From Arthrobacter sp. ISL-65 (GTDB taxonomy: Bacteria > Actinomycetota > Actinomycetes > Actinomycetales > Micrococcaceae): a DNA stretch of 64,000 nucleotides. The notes below the pieces were generated by a model that worked only from the letters and a program-made list of their open reading frames with translations, was not told the origin of the DNA and searched no databases. A program made the translations under genes and the position numbers. Where the stretch lies: contig NZ_JAGGPN010000038.1 in assembly GCF_018613795.1 (NCBI RefSeq), forward strand, positions 216,437 through 280,436, read 5' to 3'. This document shows positions 28,492-37,780 of the stretch, in pieces (the stretch's first letter is position 1; every line of letters begins with the position of its first letter).

Positions 28492-29787
28492 ATGGAACCT
28501 TTTGCAGTCATTCTGGCCCTTTTGATGCTGTTGCTGGGCGCCGTGTCCGGCGCCGGCGCGGTATACGTGGTGTTGCGCCGGCGGAGCGCCGCCGTGGAAG
28601 CGGATTTCGACGGCGTTTCGGCGCGGCTTTCGGAAGTCAGCGCCCAGTTTGCTGCCGCGGATGCCGAGCGGAGGCTCCTGTCGGCCCAGAACCGGGAGCT
28701 GGGCATGTCGCGTGAGCAGGATGGAAGCGTACTGCGGGCCCTGGCACCGGTGGCTGAGAAGCTGACGGCGGTCCAGCAGCAGGTATCCCTGCTGGAACGG
28801 GACCGGCTCGAACAGTACGGGCAGCTGGCCCAGCAGCTGCAGGAAGCCCGCCTCACGGACGAGCAGCTGATGCGGTCCACGCATGCCCTTGAGTCGGCGC
28901 TCCGGTCGAACAGCGCGCGCGGCCAGTGGGGCGAAGTGCAGCTGCGCCGTGTTGTGGAGGCGGCCGGCATGATGCGGCATGTCGATTTCCATGAGCAGCA
29001 TCACGGCACGTCAGGCACCGAGGCCGCCGTCCGCCCCGACCTTGTGGTCCAGCTGCCGGGCGACAAGCAGCTCGTTGTCGACGCCAAGGTCCCCCTGTCC
29101 GCCTACCTTGAGGCGCAGGAGCTGGGGCAGTCGGCCGGAGACAAGCCCGGGCTCAGCCAGGCAGCACGGCAAAACCTCCTGGCGGCGCACGCCAAGGCGC
29201 TGAAGGCCCACGTGGACGCCCTCAGCACCAAGAAGTACTGGGACATTCCGGGGAACTCGCCGGAGCTGGTGATCTGTTTCGTCCCGGCCGAGTCCATCCT
29301 CGCCGCCGCTCTCTCCGCCGACCCGGCGCTCCTGGATCACGCTTTGTCCAGGAATGTGGTGCTTGCGTCCCCCGGCACGCTGCTCGCGGTGCTCAAATCC
29401 GTGGCGTTCACGTGGCGCCAGGACGTTCTCACGGACAGCGCGCGGGAGCTCTTCGAACTTGCCCGGCAGCTGTACGAGCGGATGGGCACGCTCGGGGACA
29501 ACGTCGGCAAGCTGGGATCCTCGCTGAAGAGCTCGGTGGACCGCTACAACGCGATGGTCGGCACGCTTGAGGCACGGGTGCTTCCCACCGCGCGGAAACT
29601 GAATGCCCTGGACACCAGCGGACTGGTCACGCCCCCGGCCGTGCAGGTCACGCCGCGGTCCCTCGCAGCCCCGGAACTGCAGAACGATGAACCGCAGCGC
29701 CTGGACCTGGAGACCCAGGAGCTGCATGCCACGGAACTGGAAGCCGGCACATTGCGGTCGACTGAGCAGGAAGAGGACGCCGCTTAA
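28492..29787 (+). CDS. rmuC: DNA recombination protein RmuC
   Basis: 431 residues. One N-terminal helix (residues 3-27), then a long heptad-rich coiled coil to about residue 130, then the RmuC core: RGQWGEVQLRRVVEAAGM, RPDLVVQLPGDKQLVVDAKVPLSAYL and LASPGTLLAVLKSVAFTWRQD. The core has a restriction-endonuclease-like fold and in E. coli limits recombination at inverted repeats. The Ala/Glu-rich tail is long. It is convergent with ispH. Confidence 0.93.
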   Translation: MEPFAVILALLMLLLGAVSGAGAVYVVLRRRSAAVEADFDGVSARLSEVSAQFAAADAERRLLSAQNRELGMSREQDGSVLRALAPVAEKLTAVQQQVSLLERDRLEQYGQLAQQLQEARLTDEQLMRSTHALESALRSNSARGQWGEVQLRRVVEAAGMMRHVDFHEQHHGTSGTEAAVRPDLVVQLPGDKQLVVDAKVPLSAYLEAQELGQSAGDKPGLSQAARQNLLAAHAKALKAHVDALSTKKYWDIPGNSPELVICFVPAESILAAALSADPALLDHALSRNVVLASPGTLLAVLKSVAFTWRQDVLTDSARELFELARQLYERMGTLGDNVGKLGSSLKSSVDRYNAMVGTLEARVLPTARKLNALDTSGLVTPPAVQVTPRSLAAPELQNDEPQRLDLETQELHATELEAGTLRSTEQEEDAA

Positions 29788-29802
29788 CGGATCCGCCGAA
29801 TG

Positions 29803-29841
29803 GACGCCGGCTCGCGTGCTCCTGCTAGCGCGAGCGGCGTC
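29803..29841. terminator. Hairpin between rmuC and ispH
   Basis: Imperfect 15-bp arms with one bulge; the right arm overlaps the last codons of ispH. It may serve as a bidirectional terminator. Confidence 0.45.
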
Positions 29842-30901
29842 CGCCGAGGGCGCGGGATACGTCCCCCGCTTCCTTGAGCGTGGCGCGGAGCTCCTTCGGC
29901 AGGGAAAAGAGCAGGTCCTCCTCCGCAGTCACAATTTCCTCGACTGCGCCGTATCCGTAATCGGCCAGGAGGCGGAGCACATCCTTGACCAGGACCTCCG
30001 GAACGGATGCGCCTGAAGTAACGCCCACCGTGGCAACACCCTCGAACCAGGACTCGTCCACCTCGTTGGCGAAGTCAACCCGGTACGACGCCTTGGCTCC
30101 GTACTCGAGCGCCACCTCGACGAGGCGGACGGAGTTGGAGGAGTTGGCCGAACCAACCACGATCACCAGATCGGCCTGGGGCGCGATCTTCTTGATGGCC
30201 ACCTGGCGGTTGGTCGTGGCGTAGCAGATGTCGTCGCTGGGCGGATCCTGGAGCGTGGGGAACCGGTCCTTGAGCAGCCGGACGGTCTCCATGGTCTCGT
30301 CCACGCTGAGCGTGGTCTGCGAAAGCCAGATGACCTTTTCGGGATCCCGTACCGTCACCTTGTCCACCTCATGGGGGCCGTTGATGATCTGGATGTGTTC
30401 GGGAGCTTCGCCGGCCGTTCCTTCAACCTCTTCGTGGCCGTCGTGGCCAATCAGGAGGATGTCGAAGTCGTCCTTGGCGAAGCGGACGGCTTCCTTGTGG
30501 ACCTTGGTCACGAGAGGGCATGTGGCATCGATGGTGCGGAGTCCGCGGTCCTCTGCGGACTGGACCACGGCCGGGGACACGCCGTGGGCCGAGAAGATGA
30601 CCAGGGCGCCCTCGGGCACCTCGTCAGTTTCGTCCACGAAGATGGCGCCCTGCTCCTCAAGGGAGCTGACCACATGCACGTTATGGACAATCTGTTTCCG
30701 GACGTAAACGGGCGGTCCGTAGTGCTGCAGGGCCTTCTCGACGGCGATGACCGCGCGGTCCACGCCCGCGCAGTATCCGCGCGGAGCCGCCAGCAGAACC
30801 CTCTTCGGGCCCGGGACCGGTGCCGCCGCGAGCACTTCCGCCGGCGAACGCCGCCGGCGCGGGACGGTTGGCATCGAAAGGGAAACTGCAGAGGAAGTCA
30901 T
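29825..30901 (-). CDS. ispH: 4-hydroxy-3-methylbut-2-enyl diphosphate reductase
   Basis: 358 residues. The last step of the MEP isoprenoid pathway, making IPP and DMAPP with a [4Fe-4S] cluster. The three cluster Cys are in PRGYCAGVDRAV, DATCPLVTKVH and the later DICYATTNRQVA block; the conserved HGVSP and GSANSSNSVRLVEVA segments follow. TAGCAT lies 6 nt before the ATG, so it is probably leaderless. It neighbours xseA-xseB and ychF, a cluster shared with mycobacteria. Confidence 0.95.
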   Translation of the reverse strand: MTSSAVSLSMPTVPRRRRSPAEVLAAAPVPGPKRVLLAAPRGYCAGVDRAVIAVEKALQHYGPPVYVRKQIVHNVHVVSSLEEQGAIFVDETDEVPEGALVIFSAHGVSPAVVQSAEDRGLRTIDATCPLVTKVHKEAVRFAKDDFDILLIGHDGHEEVEGTAGEAPEHIQIINGPHEVDKVTVRDPEKVIWLSQTTLSVDETMETVRLLKDRFPTLQDPPSDDICYATTNRQVAIKKIAPQADLVIVVGSANSSNSVRLVEVALEYGAKASYRVDFANEVDESWFEGVATVGVTSGASVPEVLVKDVLRLLADYGYGAVEEIVTAEEDLLFSLPKELRATLKEAGDVSRALGGRRSR

Positions 30902-30907
30902 TGCTCC

Positions 30908-30913
30908 ATGCTA
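30908..30913 (-). promoter_or_regulatory. -10 box (TAGCAT) for ispH
   Basis: TAGCAT, read on the minus strand, is 6 nt before the ispH ATG. The six bases between them (GGAGCA) could also act as a weak Shine-Dalgarno. Confidence 0.5.
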
Positions 30914-30941
30914 CCGGCTGGGCCGCAGGCCTCCGGGCGGC

Positions 30942-31790
30942 TCATCGCCTGCGGGCAGGACCGCCAACCACCCTGAGCAGCAGGCCTGCCGCCACCAGGG
31001 CCGCACCGACGAACGCCGAAGCCAGCGTCCAGGACGCAAACCCGGCAGCGGAAGCCTCGACGAACTCCCGCTTGAACAGGTCAGCCATTTCGTTTCCGCT
31101 CGCGGTGCCCATAACGGCGTCGGCGGCCCAGCGGGATGCCAGCGTCCACAGTCCGGAAAGCCCCAGTGCGCCCACTCCTATGCCAGCCAGGACTTTCCAC
31201 CGCCGGCGTGCGGTCACGAGCGCCAGGAGGAACGCCACCCCCGCGCCGACGGCCAGGCTGTATCCCAGCGGAGAGTAAGCGGAAACCCGTTCGACGAGCT
31301 GGCGCTGGTTCGTCTGGCCGATGTTCACCAGGGTCTGGCCCGGAGCCTCCAGCGGAACACCAACCTGGCTGGAAATCTGCTTTGCCGCAAGGGCGACGAG
31401 CGGGGCCACATCCAGGGTCAGCGAGGTGCTGGAATCCGCCTCGGGCGGCAGGGATGCCGGGTCGGCGAAGTTGAGGCGGTGGCTCTTTCGTAGCGTCTCT
31501 TCCCAGGCAGCCGGGTACTCAGGCAGGCCGGTAAGGGAGGTCGCGGCCTTTTCCAGCACCGGCCGCACCAGTTCGGCCACCGGCGCCGGGATGGTGCCGC
31601 CGGTATCGATGCTGTTGACGGCGGCGGTCGCCAGGCGCTTCTGGAAATCCGGATCCTTGCCCAGCGGTGCCGCCAGGACAACGAAACCATCCTCCTGCAC
31701 GATGTTGCGGTCCACCCACATCGCCGGAACGGCGGCGGCGGAAAGGAGAAGACCAAGGATGACGGCCAAGGCCGCAAGAAATGAGCGCAA
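30942..31790 (-). CDS. Membrane protein of unknown function with large extracytoplasmic domain
   Basis: 282 residues. A first helix (residues 3-24) is followed by about 150 mostly hydrophilic residues that should lie outside the membrane, then three hydrophobic segments (about 178-197, 205-222 and 255-277). The exposed part has AVNSIDTGGTIPAPVAELVRPVLEKAATSL. No enzymatic motif is recognised. It lies 40 nt upstream of ispH on the same strand, so partial co-transcription is possible. Confidence 0.65.
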   Translation of the reverse strand: MRSFLAALAVILGLLLSAAAVPAMWVDRNIVQEDGFVVLAAPLGKDPDFQKRLATAAVNSIDTGGTIPAPVAELVRPVLEKAATSLTGLPEYPAAWEETLRKSHRLNFADPASLPPEADSSTSLTLDVAPLVALAAKQISSQVGVPLEAPGQTLVNIGQTNQRQLVERVSAYSPLGYSLAVGAGVAFLLALVTARRRWKVLAGIGVGALGLSGLWTLASRWAADAVMGTASGNEMADLFKREFVEASAAGFASWTLASAFVGAALVAAGLLLRVVGGPARRR

Positions 31791-32114
31791 GGGATTCCTA
31801 GCTGGTCGGGTTTCTCGGCTGGTCGGGTGCCTGGCTGGTCAGCAGGACACTGCCATCCTAGGCGCGCCGTCCCAACTATCGAAAAAGTAGGGCGATCAAA
31901 AATACCGGGCGACCAAAAATGCCTGGTGACCAAAAATGCCTGGCCATCAAGACCGCCGGGTTGTCAGCAATGCCGGCAAATGCCGCGTTTACCAACAATG
32001 TCGGAGCCCGGTGATACAGCTATGGATAGAGTTGATTGACCCACCGCGCACGCACCATCCACAGGCAAAGGACCGCGACCATGCACCTGGCATTCGCCGC
32101 CAACGGGGCTGCAC
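31791..32114. repeat. Intergenic 17-bp tandem repeats upstream of xseA
   Basis: No gene is seen in this 324-bp divergent gap. From 31892 to 31976 five consecutive 17-bp units occur (consensus GYGACCAAAAATGCCTG, the last two diverged), perhaps preceded by a weak sixth. A second run of GCTGGTCGGGT-like units of 16-17 bp lies at 31800-31850. Promoters for the flanking genes must lie here too. Confidence 0.75.
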
Positions 32115-33398
32115 ATGGCTGAAAACGCCACTGTCCCTGTACCCGGCACGGCCCCGGCAGCCGGCCCCAGCACGGTGCCGGCCACCGCCGCCGAGACAAG
32201 CCCGGACAACCCGTGGCCGCTGCAGTTGCTCTCCCAGAAGCTCAAGACCCACATCGAGCGGGCACCGGCAGCCTGGGTTGAGGGTCAGGTCATCGAACTG
32301 AACCGGCGCGGCGGCAGTGCGTTCCTCACCCTCCGGGATGTGGACGCCGAGATCTCCCTGCCGGCTTCCATCTGGTCCAAACTGCTCGACCGGCAGGAGA
32401 CGCCGCTTGAGCGCGGCAGCCGGGTGGTGGCCCTGCTCAAGGCCGAGTTCTGGCTGAAGACCGGGCGGCTGAACATGTCCGTGAAGGACATCCGGCCTGT
32501 TGGACTGGGCGATCTCCTCGCACGGATAGAACGGCTGCGCCATGCCCTGGCCGCTGAAGGCCTGTTCGCCGAGTCGCGGAAAAAGCGGCTGCCCCTGCTC
32601 CCCCACCGGATCGGGCTCATCACCGGCCGCGACTCCGATGCCAAGAAGGACGTTCTGCGCAACGCTGCCCTGCGCTGGCCGGCAGTCGAATTCGAGATCC
32701 GCGAGGTCGCGGTGCAGGGCAACACCGCCGTATCCCAGATGGTCAAGGCGCTTCGCGAACTCGATGCCCGTCCCGAGGTCGACGTGATCGTCATCGCCCG
32801 CGGCGGCGGCGCGCTGGAGGACCTGCTGCCGTTCAGCAGCGAGGAACTCATCCGCGCCGTGGCGGCCGCGGTGACTCCGGTGGTCAGCGCAATCGGGCAC
32901 GAGGCGGACCGGCCCATCCTGGACGACGTCGCCGACCTCAGGGCCTCCACGCCCACGGATGCAGCCAAGCGCATCGTGCCGGAAGTCTCGGAGGAACTTG
33001 CCCGGGTCCGGCAGGCTGAAGCCCAGCTGCGCCGCTCGGTGACGCTGCTGGTGGCCAGGGAAACGGACCGCTTGGCGGCAATCCGGTCCCGTCCGGTCCT
33101 CGCGGCCCCGGAGAGCATGATCACGGCGCGCGCGGACGATGTGGAACGGCTGGCCCGCCGGTCCACGGCGGCCATCAGTGCTGCCGTGACGAGGGCTTCC
33201 GACCAGCTGGTCCACCTCCAGGCGCAGGTCCGGGCATTGTCACCGCAGCAGACCCTGGACCGCGGTTACGCCGTGGTGCAGGTTTCCGGGTCCGGCGGGG
33301 CAGTTGTCCGCCAGCCGTCCCAGGCCCCTGCGGGAACACCGCTCGCGGTCAGGGTGGCCGGCGGGCGGTTCGGCGCGGAATCCACGGGCGCCGCATAA
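32115..33398 (+). CDS. xseA: Exodeoxyribonuclease VII large subunit
   Basis: 427 residues. The N-terminal OB fold (WVEGQVIELNRRGGSAFLTLRD) is followed by the catalytic core with LITGRDSDAKKDVL, VIVIARGGGALEDLLPFSSE and VSAIGHEADRPILDDVADLRASTPTDAAK, all hallmark blocks. A coiled coil and a small C-terminal domain end it. With XseB it degrades single-stranded DNA from both ends. xseB follows after 78 bp on the same strand. Confidence 0.95.
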   Translation: MAENATVPVPGTAPAAGPSTVPATAAETSPDNPWPLQLLSQKLKTHIERAPAAWVEGQVIELNRRGGSAFLTLRDVDAEISLPASIWSKLLDRQETPLERGSRVVALLKAEFWLKTGRLNMSVKDIRPVGLGDLLARIERLRHALAAEGLFAESRKKRLPLLPHRIGLITGRDSDAKKDVLRNAALRWPAVEFEIREVAVQGNTAVSQMVKALRELDARPEVDVIVIARGGGALEDLLPFSSEELIRAVAAAVTPVVSAIGHEADRPILDDVADLRASTPTDAAKRIVPEVSEELARVRQAEAQLRRSVTLLVARETDRLAAIRSRPVLAAPESMITARADDVERLARRSTAAISAAVTRASDQLVHLQAQVRALSPQQTLDRGYAVVQVSGSGGAVVRQPSQAPAGTPLAVRVAGGRFGAESTGAA

Positions 33399-33476
33399 GG
33401 CGGACGCAGATGAACCAGCACCACAATTTGCGCCAGCACCGAATGACAGCACCACCGACATGACAGGCCAGGAAAC

Positions 33477-33752
33477 ATGACAGATCCGACCATCAATACA
33501 GATCAGCCGCACAGCACGGAACAAGATACCGCAGCCCAGCCCGGCCCCGTACTTCCTCCGGACATCGATGCCCTGAGCTATGAGGAAGCACGGGAACAGT
33601 TGGTAGCCGTGGTTTCCAAGCTTGAGGCCGGCGGGACCAGCCTTGAGGATTCCCTGGCGCTGTGGGAGCGGGGCGAGGCCTTGGCACGGCGCTGCGAAGA
33701 CTGGCTGGAGGGCGCCAGGAAGAGGCTCGCGGCTGCCCGCAAGGACAGCTGA
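33477..33752 (+). CDS. xseB: Exodeoxyribonuclease VII small subunit
   Basis: 91 residues. The core LSYEEAREQLVAVVSKLEAGG, then SLEDSLALWERGEALARRCEDWL is diagnostic of XseB, two helices that wrap the large subunit in multiple copies. The first ~25 residues are a disordered extension common in actinobacteria. An AGGAAAC sequence precedes the ATG. Confidence 0.95.
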   Translation: MTDPTINTDQPHSTEQDTAAQPGPVLPPDIDALSYEEAREQLVAVVSKLEAGGTSLEDSLALWERGEALARRCEDWLEGARKRLAAARKDS

Positions 33753-33807
33753 ACGCCAGCGGAGATCCAGCCGGAGGTTGGGCCCGGCTGAGGACCGCCC
33801 GCCCTGG

Positions 33808-34662
33808 TCAGGACCGCTCGACGAGGCGGCGCTCGGCTTCTACATCGAACTCGGCCTTGGGCCACTCCAGTTCGAGCTCGTCGAGTCCCTCCAGCAACAG
33901 TTGCTGCACGGCGATGCGCGCGTACCATTTCTTGCTGGCAGGCACCACATGCCAAGGCGCCTGTTTCGTGTTGGTGGCGTCGAAGGCTGCCTGGTAGGCG
34001 GCCATGTAATCGTCCCAGAAGGCACGCTGTTTCAGGTCCTCGGTGTTGTACTTCCAGTGCTTGGCGGGATTATCCAGCCGGGCCAGCAGCCGCTCTTTCT
34101 GCTCGTCATTGCTGATGTGCAGCATCACTTTGACCACCTTCGCGCCCGCCGCCGCTTGCCTGGCTTCGAACTCGTTGATCGCCTGATAGCGGCGTTCAAG
34201 CTCCTTCGGGTCGGCCCAGCGGTGAACCCGGTGAATCAGGACATCCTCGTAATGGGACCGGTCGAAGACCCCCAGCATGCCGGCGGCCGGGACTTCCCTT
34301 TCGATGCGCCAGAGAAAGTCGTAGGCACGTTCCTCGGGCGTGGGGGCCTTGAATGATTTGAACTGAACGCCCTGCGGGTCCATGGCACCAAGCACGTGCT
34401 TGACGATGCCGCCCTTGCCGGCCGTGTCCATTCCCTGCAGGATCAGGAGGACGCGCTTGGTGCCGCCGAACTTGGACTCGGCAAACAGCTTCTCCTGAAG
34501 CTCCGCGAGCTTTGCGTCCAGCCCCTCGAGGAGCAGCTCGCCGTCGGCCTTGTTTCCCGGGTAGCCCAGCGTGGCGTCGGGGTCAAGGTCGGCGAGCTTG
34601 AAGCCCTTGCCGGCCTTCAAAGTTTCTGAGGGAAGCTTCGTGAATTCCACAACGCCGGCCAT
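33808..34662 (-). CDS. ppk2: Polyphosphate kinase 2 family phosphotransferase
   Basis: 284 residues, a single PPK2 domain. LQGMDTAGKGGIVKHV (Walker A), FDRSHYEDVLIHRVH (Walker B and lid) and KVMLHISNDEQKERLLARLDNP are conserved. Such enzymes phosphorylate nucleoside mono- or diphosphates with polyphosphate; which nucleotide is used here cannot be decided. It is convergent with xseB and 36 nt downstream of the aminotransferase gene. Confidence 0.93.
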   Translation of the reverse strand: MAGVVEFTKLPSETLKAGKGFKLADLDPDATLGYPGNKADGELLLEGLDAKLAELQEKLFAESKFGGTKRVLLILQGMDTAGKGGIVKHVLGAMDPQGVQFKSFKAPTPEERAYDFLWRIEREVPAAGMLGVFDRSHYEDVLIHRVHRWADPKELERRYQAINEFEARQAAAGAKVVKVMLHISNDEQKERLLARLDNPAKHWKYNTEDLKQRAFWDDYMAAYQAAFDATNTKQAPWHVVPASKKWYARIAVQQLLLEGLDELELEWPKAEFDVEAERRLVERS

Positions 34663-34697
34663 CGGGTCCTCTTTCCACGGTTGTCTGTGGGTAAAGG

Positions 34698-35918
34698 CTA
34701 GTTCCCCTCATACCTGCTGAGGAAGTCTCCCATCCGGCCAATTGCCTCCTCGATGTCCTTGACGTTGGGCAGGGTCACCATCCGGAAGTGGTCGGGCCGG
34801 ATCCAGTTGAATGCACGGCCGTGGGAAACCAGGATCTTCTGTTCCTTGAGGAGGTCCAGGACAAACTTTTCGTCATCCCGGATGTTGTAGACCTCAGGGT
34901 CGAGCTTGGGGAACAGGTACAGGGCGCCCCGTGCCTGCTGCGTGCTGACGCCGGGGATGGCGTTGAGCATGTCGTACGCCTTGTTGCGCTGCTCCAGCAA
35001 CCGGCCGCCGGGCAGGATGAGGTCATTGATGCTCTGGTACCCGCCCAGGGCAGTCTGGATGGCGTGCTGGGCCGGAACGTTGGCGCAGAGCCGCATGTTG
35101 GCCAGCAGGTTAATGCCTTCGAGGTAGTCCGCGGCCTCCTTCTTGGGCCCTGAGATGGCCATCCATCCTGCGCGGTAGCCGCAGACGCGGTACGCCTTGG
35201 ACAGCCCGCTGAAGGTCAGGCACAGCACGTCGTCGCCGGTAAGCCCCGCCATGTTTACGTGCACGGCGTCCTCGTAGAGGATCTTTTCGTAGATCTCGTC
35301 GGCGAAAATCACCAGCCCGTGCTTTTCCGCCAGGGCAACGATCTTGCGCAGCGTGCTTTCCGGGTACACCGCGCCGGTGGGGTTGTTCGGGTTGATCACC
35401 ACGATTCCCTTGGTGCGGGGCGTGATCTTGGCCTCGAGGTCCTCCAGATCGGGCTGCCAGCCGGACTCCTCGTCGCAGAGGTAGTGCACCGGACGGCCGC
35501 CGGCAAGCGCCACCGAGGCGGTCCACAGCGGATAGTCCGGGGTGGGGATCAGGATCTCGTCGCCCTCCTCGAGCAGGGCCATCAGCGACATGGTGATGAG
35601 CTCGCTGACGCCGTTGCCCAGGTAGATGTCGTCCACGTGGATGCTCTGGATGCCACGTGTCTGGTAGTACTGCGAGACGGCGGTGCGGGCGGAGAAGATG
35701 CCGCGGGAATCGCTGTATCCCTGGGCGTGGGGCAGGTGGCGGATCATGTCCACCAGGATCGCGTCCGGCGCTTCAAAACCGAAAGGTGCGGGGTTGCCGA
35801 TGTTCAGTTTGAGGATGCGGTGCCCCTCTGCCTCCATCTGCTGGGCGGCCTGAAGAATCGGTCCACGGATGTCGTAAAGGACATTATGAAGCTTGGTGGA
35901 CTGCTTGAATTCTGCCAT
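34698..35918 (-). CDS. alaA: AlaA-type pyridoxal-phosphate aminotransferase
   Basis: 406 residues. The N-terminal IRGPILQAAQQMEAEGHRI, LNIGNPAPFGF, then VINPNNPTGAVYP, FADEIYEKILYED and the Schiff-base block FSGLSKAYRVCGYRAG follow the order of AlaA, which makes alanine from pyruvate and glutamate. The C-terminal Arg block is DHFRMVTLP. Length is normal. Substrate is inferred from family resemblance only. Confidence 0.9.
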   Translation of the reverse strand: MAEFKQSTKLHNVLYDIRGPILQAAQQMEAEGHRILKLNIGNPAPFGFEAPDAILVDMIRHLPHAQGYSDSRGIFSARTAVSQYYQTRGIQSIHVDDIYLGNGVSELITMSLMALLEEGDEILIPTPDYPLWTASVALAGGRPVHYLCDEESGWQPDLEDLEAKITPRTKGIVVINPNNPTGAVYPESTLRKIVALAEKHGLVIFADEIYEKILYEDAVHVNMAGLTGDDVLCLTFSGLSKAYRVCGYRAGWMAISGPKKEAADYLEGINLLANMRLCANVPAQHAIQTALGGYQSINDLILPGGRLLEQRNKAYDMLNAIPGVSTQQARGALYLFPKLDPEVYNIRDDEKFVLDLLKEQKILVSHGRAFNWIRPDHFRMVTLPNVKDIEEAIGRMGDFLSRYEGN

Positions 35919-36013
35919 TCATCAAATATGCCACAAGCGGGATGTAGTTCCGGGGAGACGTGCCTCACACGGTTGACCCGGCGGCGCCCAGCCGCCCCTC
36001 CCTCACTTAACGC

Positions 36014-36056
36014 CGACGGCGGCTGCCGGTCCCCGCGGAACCGGCAGCCGCCGTCG
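36014..36056 (-). terminator. Terminator downstream of the osmoprotectant operon
   Basis: Perfect 17-bp arms (36014-36030 and 36040-36056) with a 9-nt loop. Its outer part, including the flanking TTAA, repeats the gltA terminator at 10699-10737. Confidence 0.85.
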
Positions 36057-36080
36057 TACTTTCCTAGTCAGCCACAGAGC

Positions 36081-37040
36081 CTACTTGACGATGCCCTTGT
36101 CCTTGAGCCACGCAGCGGCCGCGTCCTTGGCGTTCTGCTTCTGGCTTCCGCTCACCGCACGGTTGAGGTTGATCAGGTCCTCAGTGGTGAGGGTCTTGGA
36201 AACATTGTTGAGTGCCTCCTTGGCCTTGTCCGTCACCTTGGCGTCGTTGTAGAGCGGCAGCACCTGCTGGGCCTTGAAGTTGTTCTTCGGGTCCTCCAGC
36301 ACAACCAGGTCGTTGTCGGCGATGGACGGCGTGGTGGTGAAGATGTCGGCCACCTGGACCTCATCGTTCAGGAGCGCCTGCAGCGTCAGGTTGCCGCCGC
36401 CGTCGCTGAAGGGCTTCAGCGCCTTGAGTTCGCAGCCGTAGTTCTTCTTGAGCCCCGGGAACCCGTAGGACCGGGTTTCAAATGTGGCGGGTGCGGCCAT
36501 GGTCAGGTCCTTGCAGACCTTGGCCAGGTCCTCGATCGACTTCAGCTGGTACTTTTCGGCGGTGGCCTTGGTGACCACCATGGCGTCCTTGTCCTCGGCC
36601 TTGGATGGCTCAAGTACGGCGAGTCCCTGCGGCAGCTTGCCCGGAAGAGCCTTGTAGATGTCCTCCGGCGTGACCTCCGCGGCCTGCGCGTCGACGTGGG
36701 ACAGCAGGTTGCCGGAGTAGTCCGGGACGACGTCCACCGAACCGTCCTGCACCGCTTTGAAGTAGATCTCCCGCGAGCCGATGTTTGGCTTGGTGGTGGC
36801 GGTGACTCCGGCCGCGCTCAGGGCACCGGCGTAAATCTCGGCGATGATCTGGCTCTCCGGGAAGTCCGCGGAGCCGACGACGAGGGAACCGCCGGAGGTG
36901 GCGCCCCCGGTTGCACTCGTGGAGGGGGAAGACAGCGGATTGCCGCTGCTGCAGGCGGACAGGGCAAGGGCGACGCCGACACCAGCGGCGAGGCCGCCCA
37001 GGCCACGGCGGGTAAGAGTCGTGCGGACGGGGTACTTCAT
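36081..37040 (-). CDS. Osmoprotectant (glycine betaine/choline-type) ABC transporter binding lipoprotein
   Basis: 319 residues from ATG 37040, with AGGAGG 6 nt upstream and an ATGA overlap with the preceding permease. The RRGLGGLAAG signal segment has a twin Arg, and lipobox LSAC follows at about residues 27-30. VVGSADFPESQIIAEIYAGAL and DGSVDVVPDYSGNLL are typical of OpuAC/OpuC-type binding proteins of the ProX/OsmoX class. Last gene of a four-gene uptake operon; the ligand is inferred from family. Confidence 0.92.
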   Translation of the reverse strand: MKYPVRTTLTRRGLGGLAAGVGVALALSACSSGNPLSSPSTSATGGATSGGSLVVGSADFPESQIIAEIYAGALSAAGVTATTKPNIGSREIYFKAVQDGSVDVVPDYSGNLLSHVDAQAAEVTPEDIYKALPGKLPQGLAVLEPSKAEDKDAMVVTKATAEKYQLKSIEDLAKVCKDLTMAAPATFETRSYGFPGLKKNYGCELKALKPFSDGGGNLTLQALLNDEVQVADIFTTTPSIADNDLVVLEDPKNNFKAQQVLPLYNDAKVTDKAKEALNNVSKTLTTEDLINLNRAVSGSQKQNAKDAAAAWLKDKGIVK

Positions 37041-37780
37041 GCGGTGCCTCCTTGAACAGCGGCAGCCGCGGGCGCGGCAGCCGAGAGATCGGTGGCGGCC
37101 TTGCGGCCACCCTTGGAACGTGCAGAAAGTCCCGGTGAAACGACCAGCCGCTGCACAGCCGCCAGGACAAGGTCGACGACGATCGCCAGCGCCGCGATGA
37201 GGAGCGAACCTGCCAGCATCCGCGGGAAGTCCTGGAGCACCAGCCCGTCGAACAGATAGCGCCCCAGGCCGCCGAGCGGAAGGTACGCCACCACCGACAC
37301 GGTGGCGATCACCTGCAGCACGGCAGTGCGGATGCCGCCGAACATCACCAGGAGCCCGTTGGGTACCTCCACGCCGAACAGGACCTGCAGCTCTTTCATG
37401 CCCATGGCACGGGCGGCGTCCACCACGTTCGAGTCCACGCTGGAAATGCCGGCGTAGGTGCCGGCCAGCAGCGGCGGCACCGTAAGGATGACCAGGGCCC
37501 ACACCGGCGGCATGAGGCCGCTTCCGGCGACAAGGGCGAACAGCACCAGGAGCCCGAGCGTGGGCAGCGCGCGGAGGGCGCCGGCCACGGCCACGGCCAC
37601 AACGCGGCCCCTGCCGGTGTGCCCGATGTAGAGGCCGACGGGGACAGCGATGGCGGCAGCGATGATCAGGACCAGGCCGCTGTACTGCAGGTGTTCGAGC
37701 AGGCGGACGGGGATTCCGCCCGGACCGGACCAGTGCGTTGGATCCGCGAGCCAGGCGAATGTTTCAGTGAAGATGTTCAT
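37037..37780 (-). CDS. Osmoprotectant ABC transporter permease 2
   Basis: 247 residues from ATG 37780, overlapping the previous permease stop. About six helices; the EAA loop is VDAARAMGMKELQVLFGVEVPNG. RALPTLGLLVLFAL is typical of OpuCB/OpuCD-type permeases. The C-terminal ~35 residues are hydrophilic and basic. It should form a heterodimer with the 37777-38490 product. Confidence 0.9.
   Translation of the reverse strand: MNIFTETFAWLADPTHWSGPGGIPVRLLEHLQYSGLVLIIAAAIAVPVGLYIGHTGRGRVVAVAVAGALRALPTLGLLVLFALVAGSGLMPPVWALVILTVPPLLAGTYAGISSVDSNVVDAARAMGMKELQVLFGVEVPNGLLVMFGGIRTAVLQVIATVSVVAYLPLGGLGRYLFDGLVLQDFPRMLAGSLLIAALAIVVDLVLAAVQRLVVSPGLSARSKGGRKAATDLSAAAPAAAAVQGGTA

Noticed and set aside
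27316..29004. Extended YchF reading of 562 codons
   Set aside because: The first ~200 codons are antisense to rmuC; the P-loop begins right after ATG 28407.
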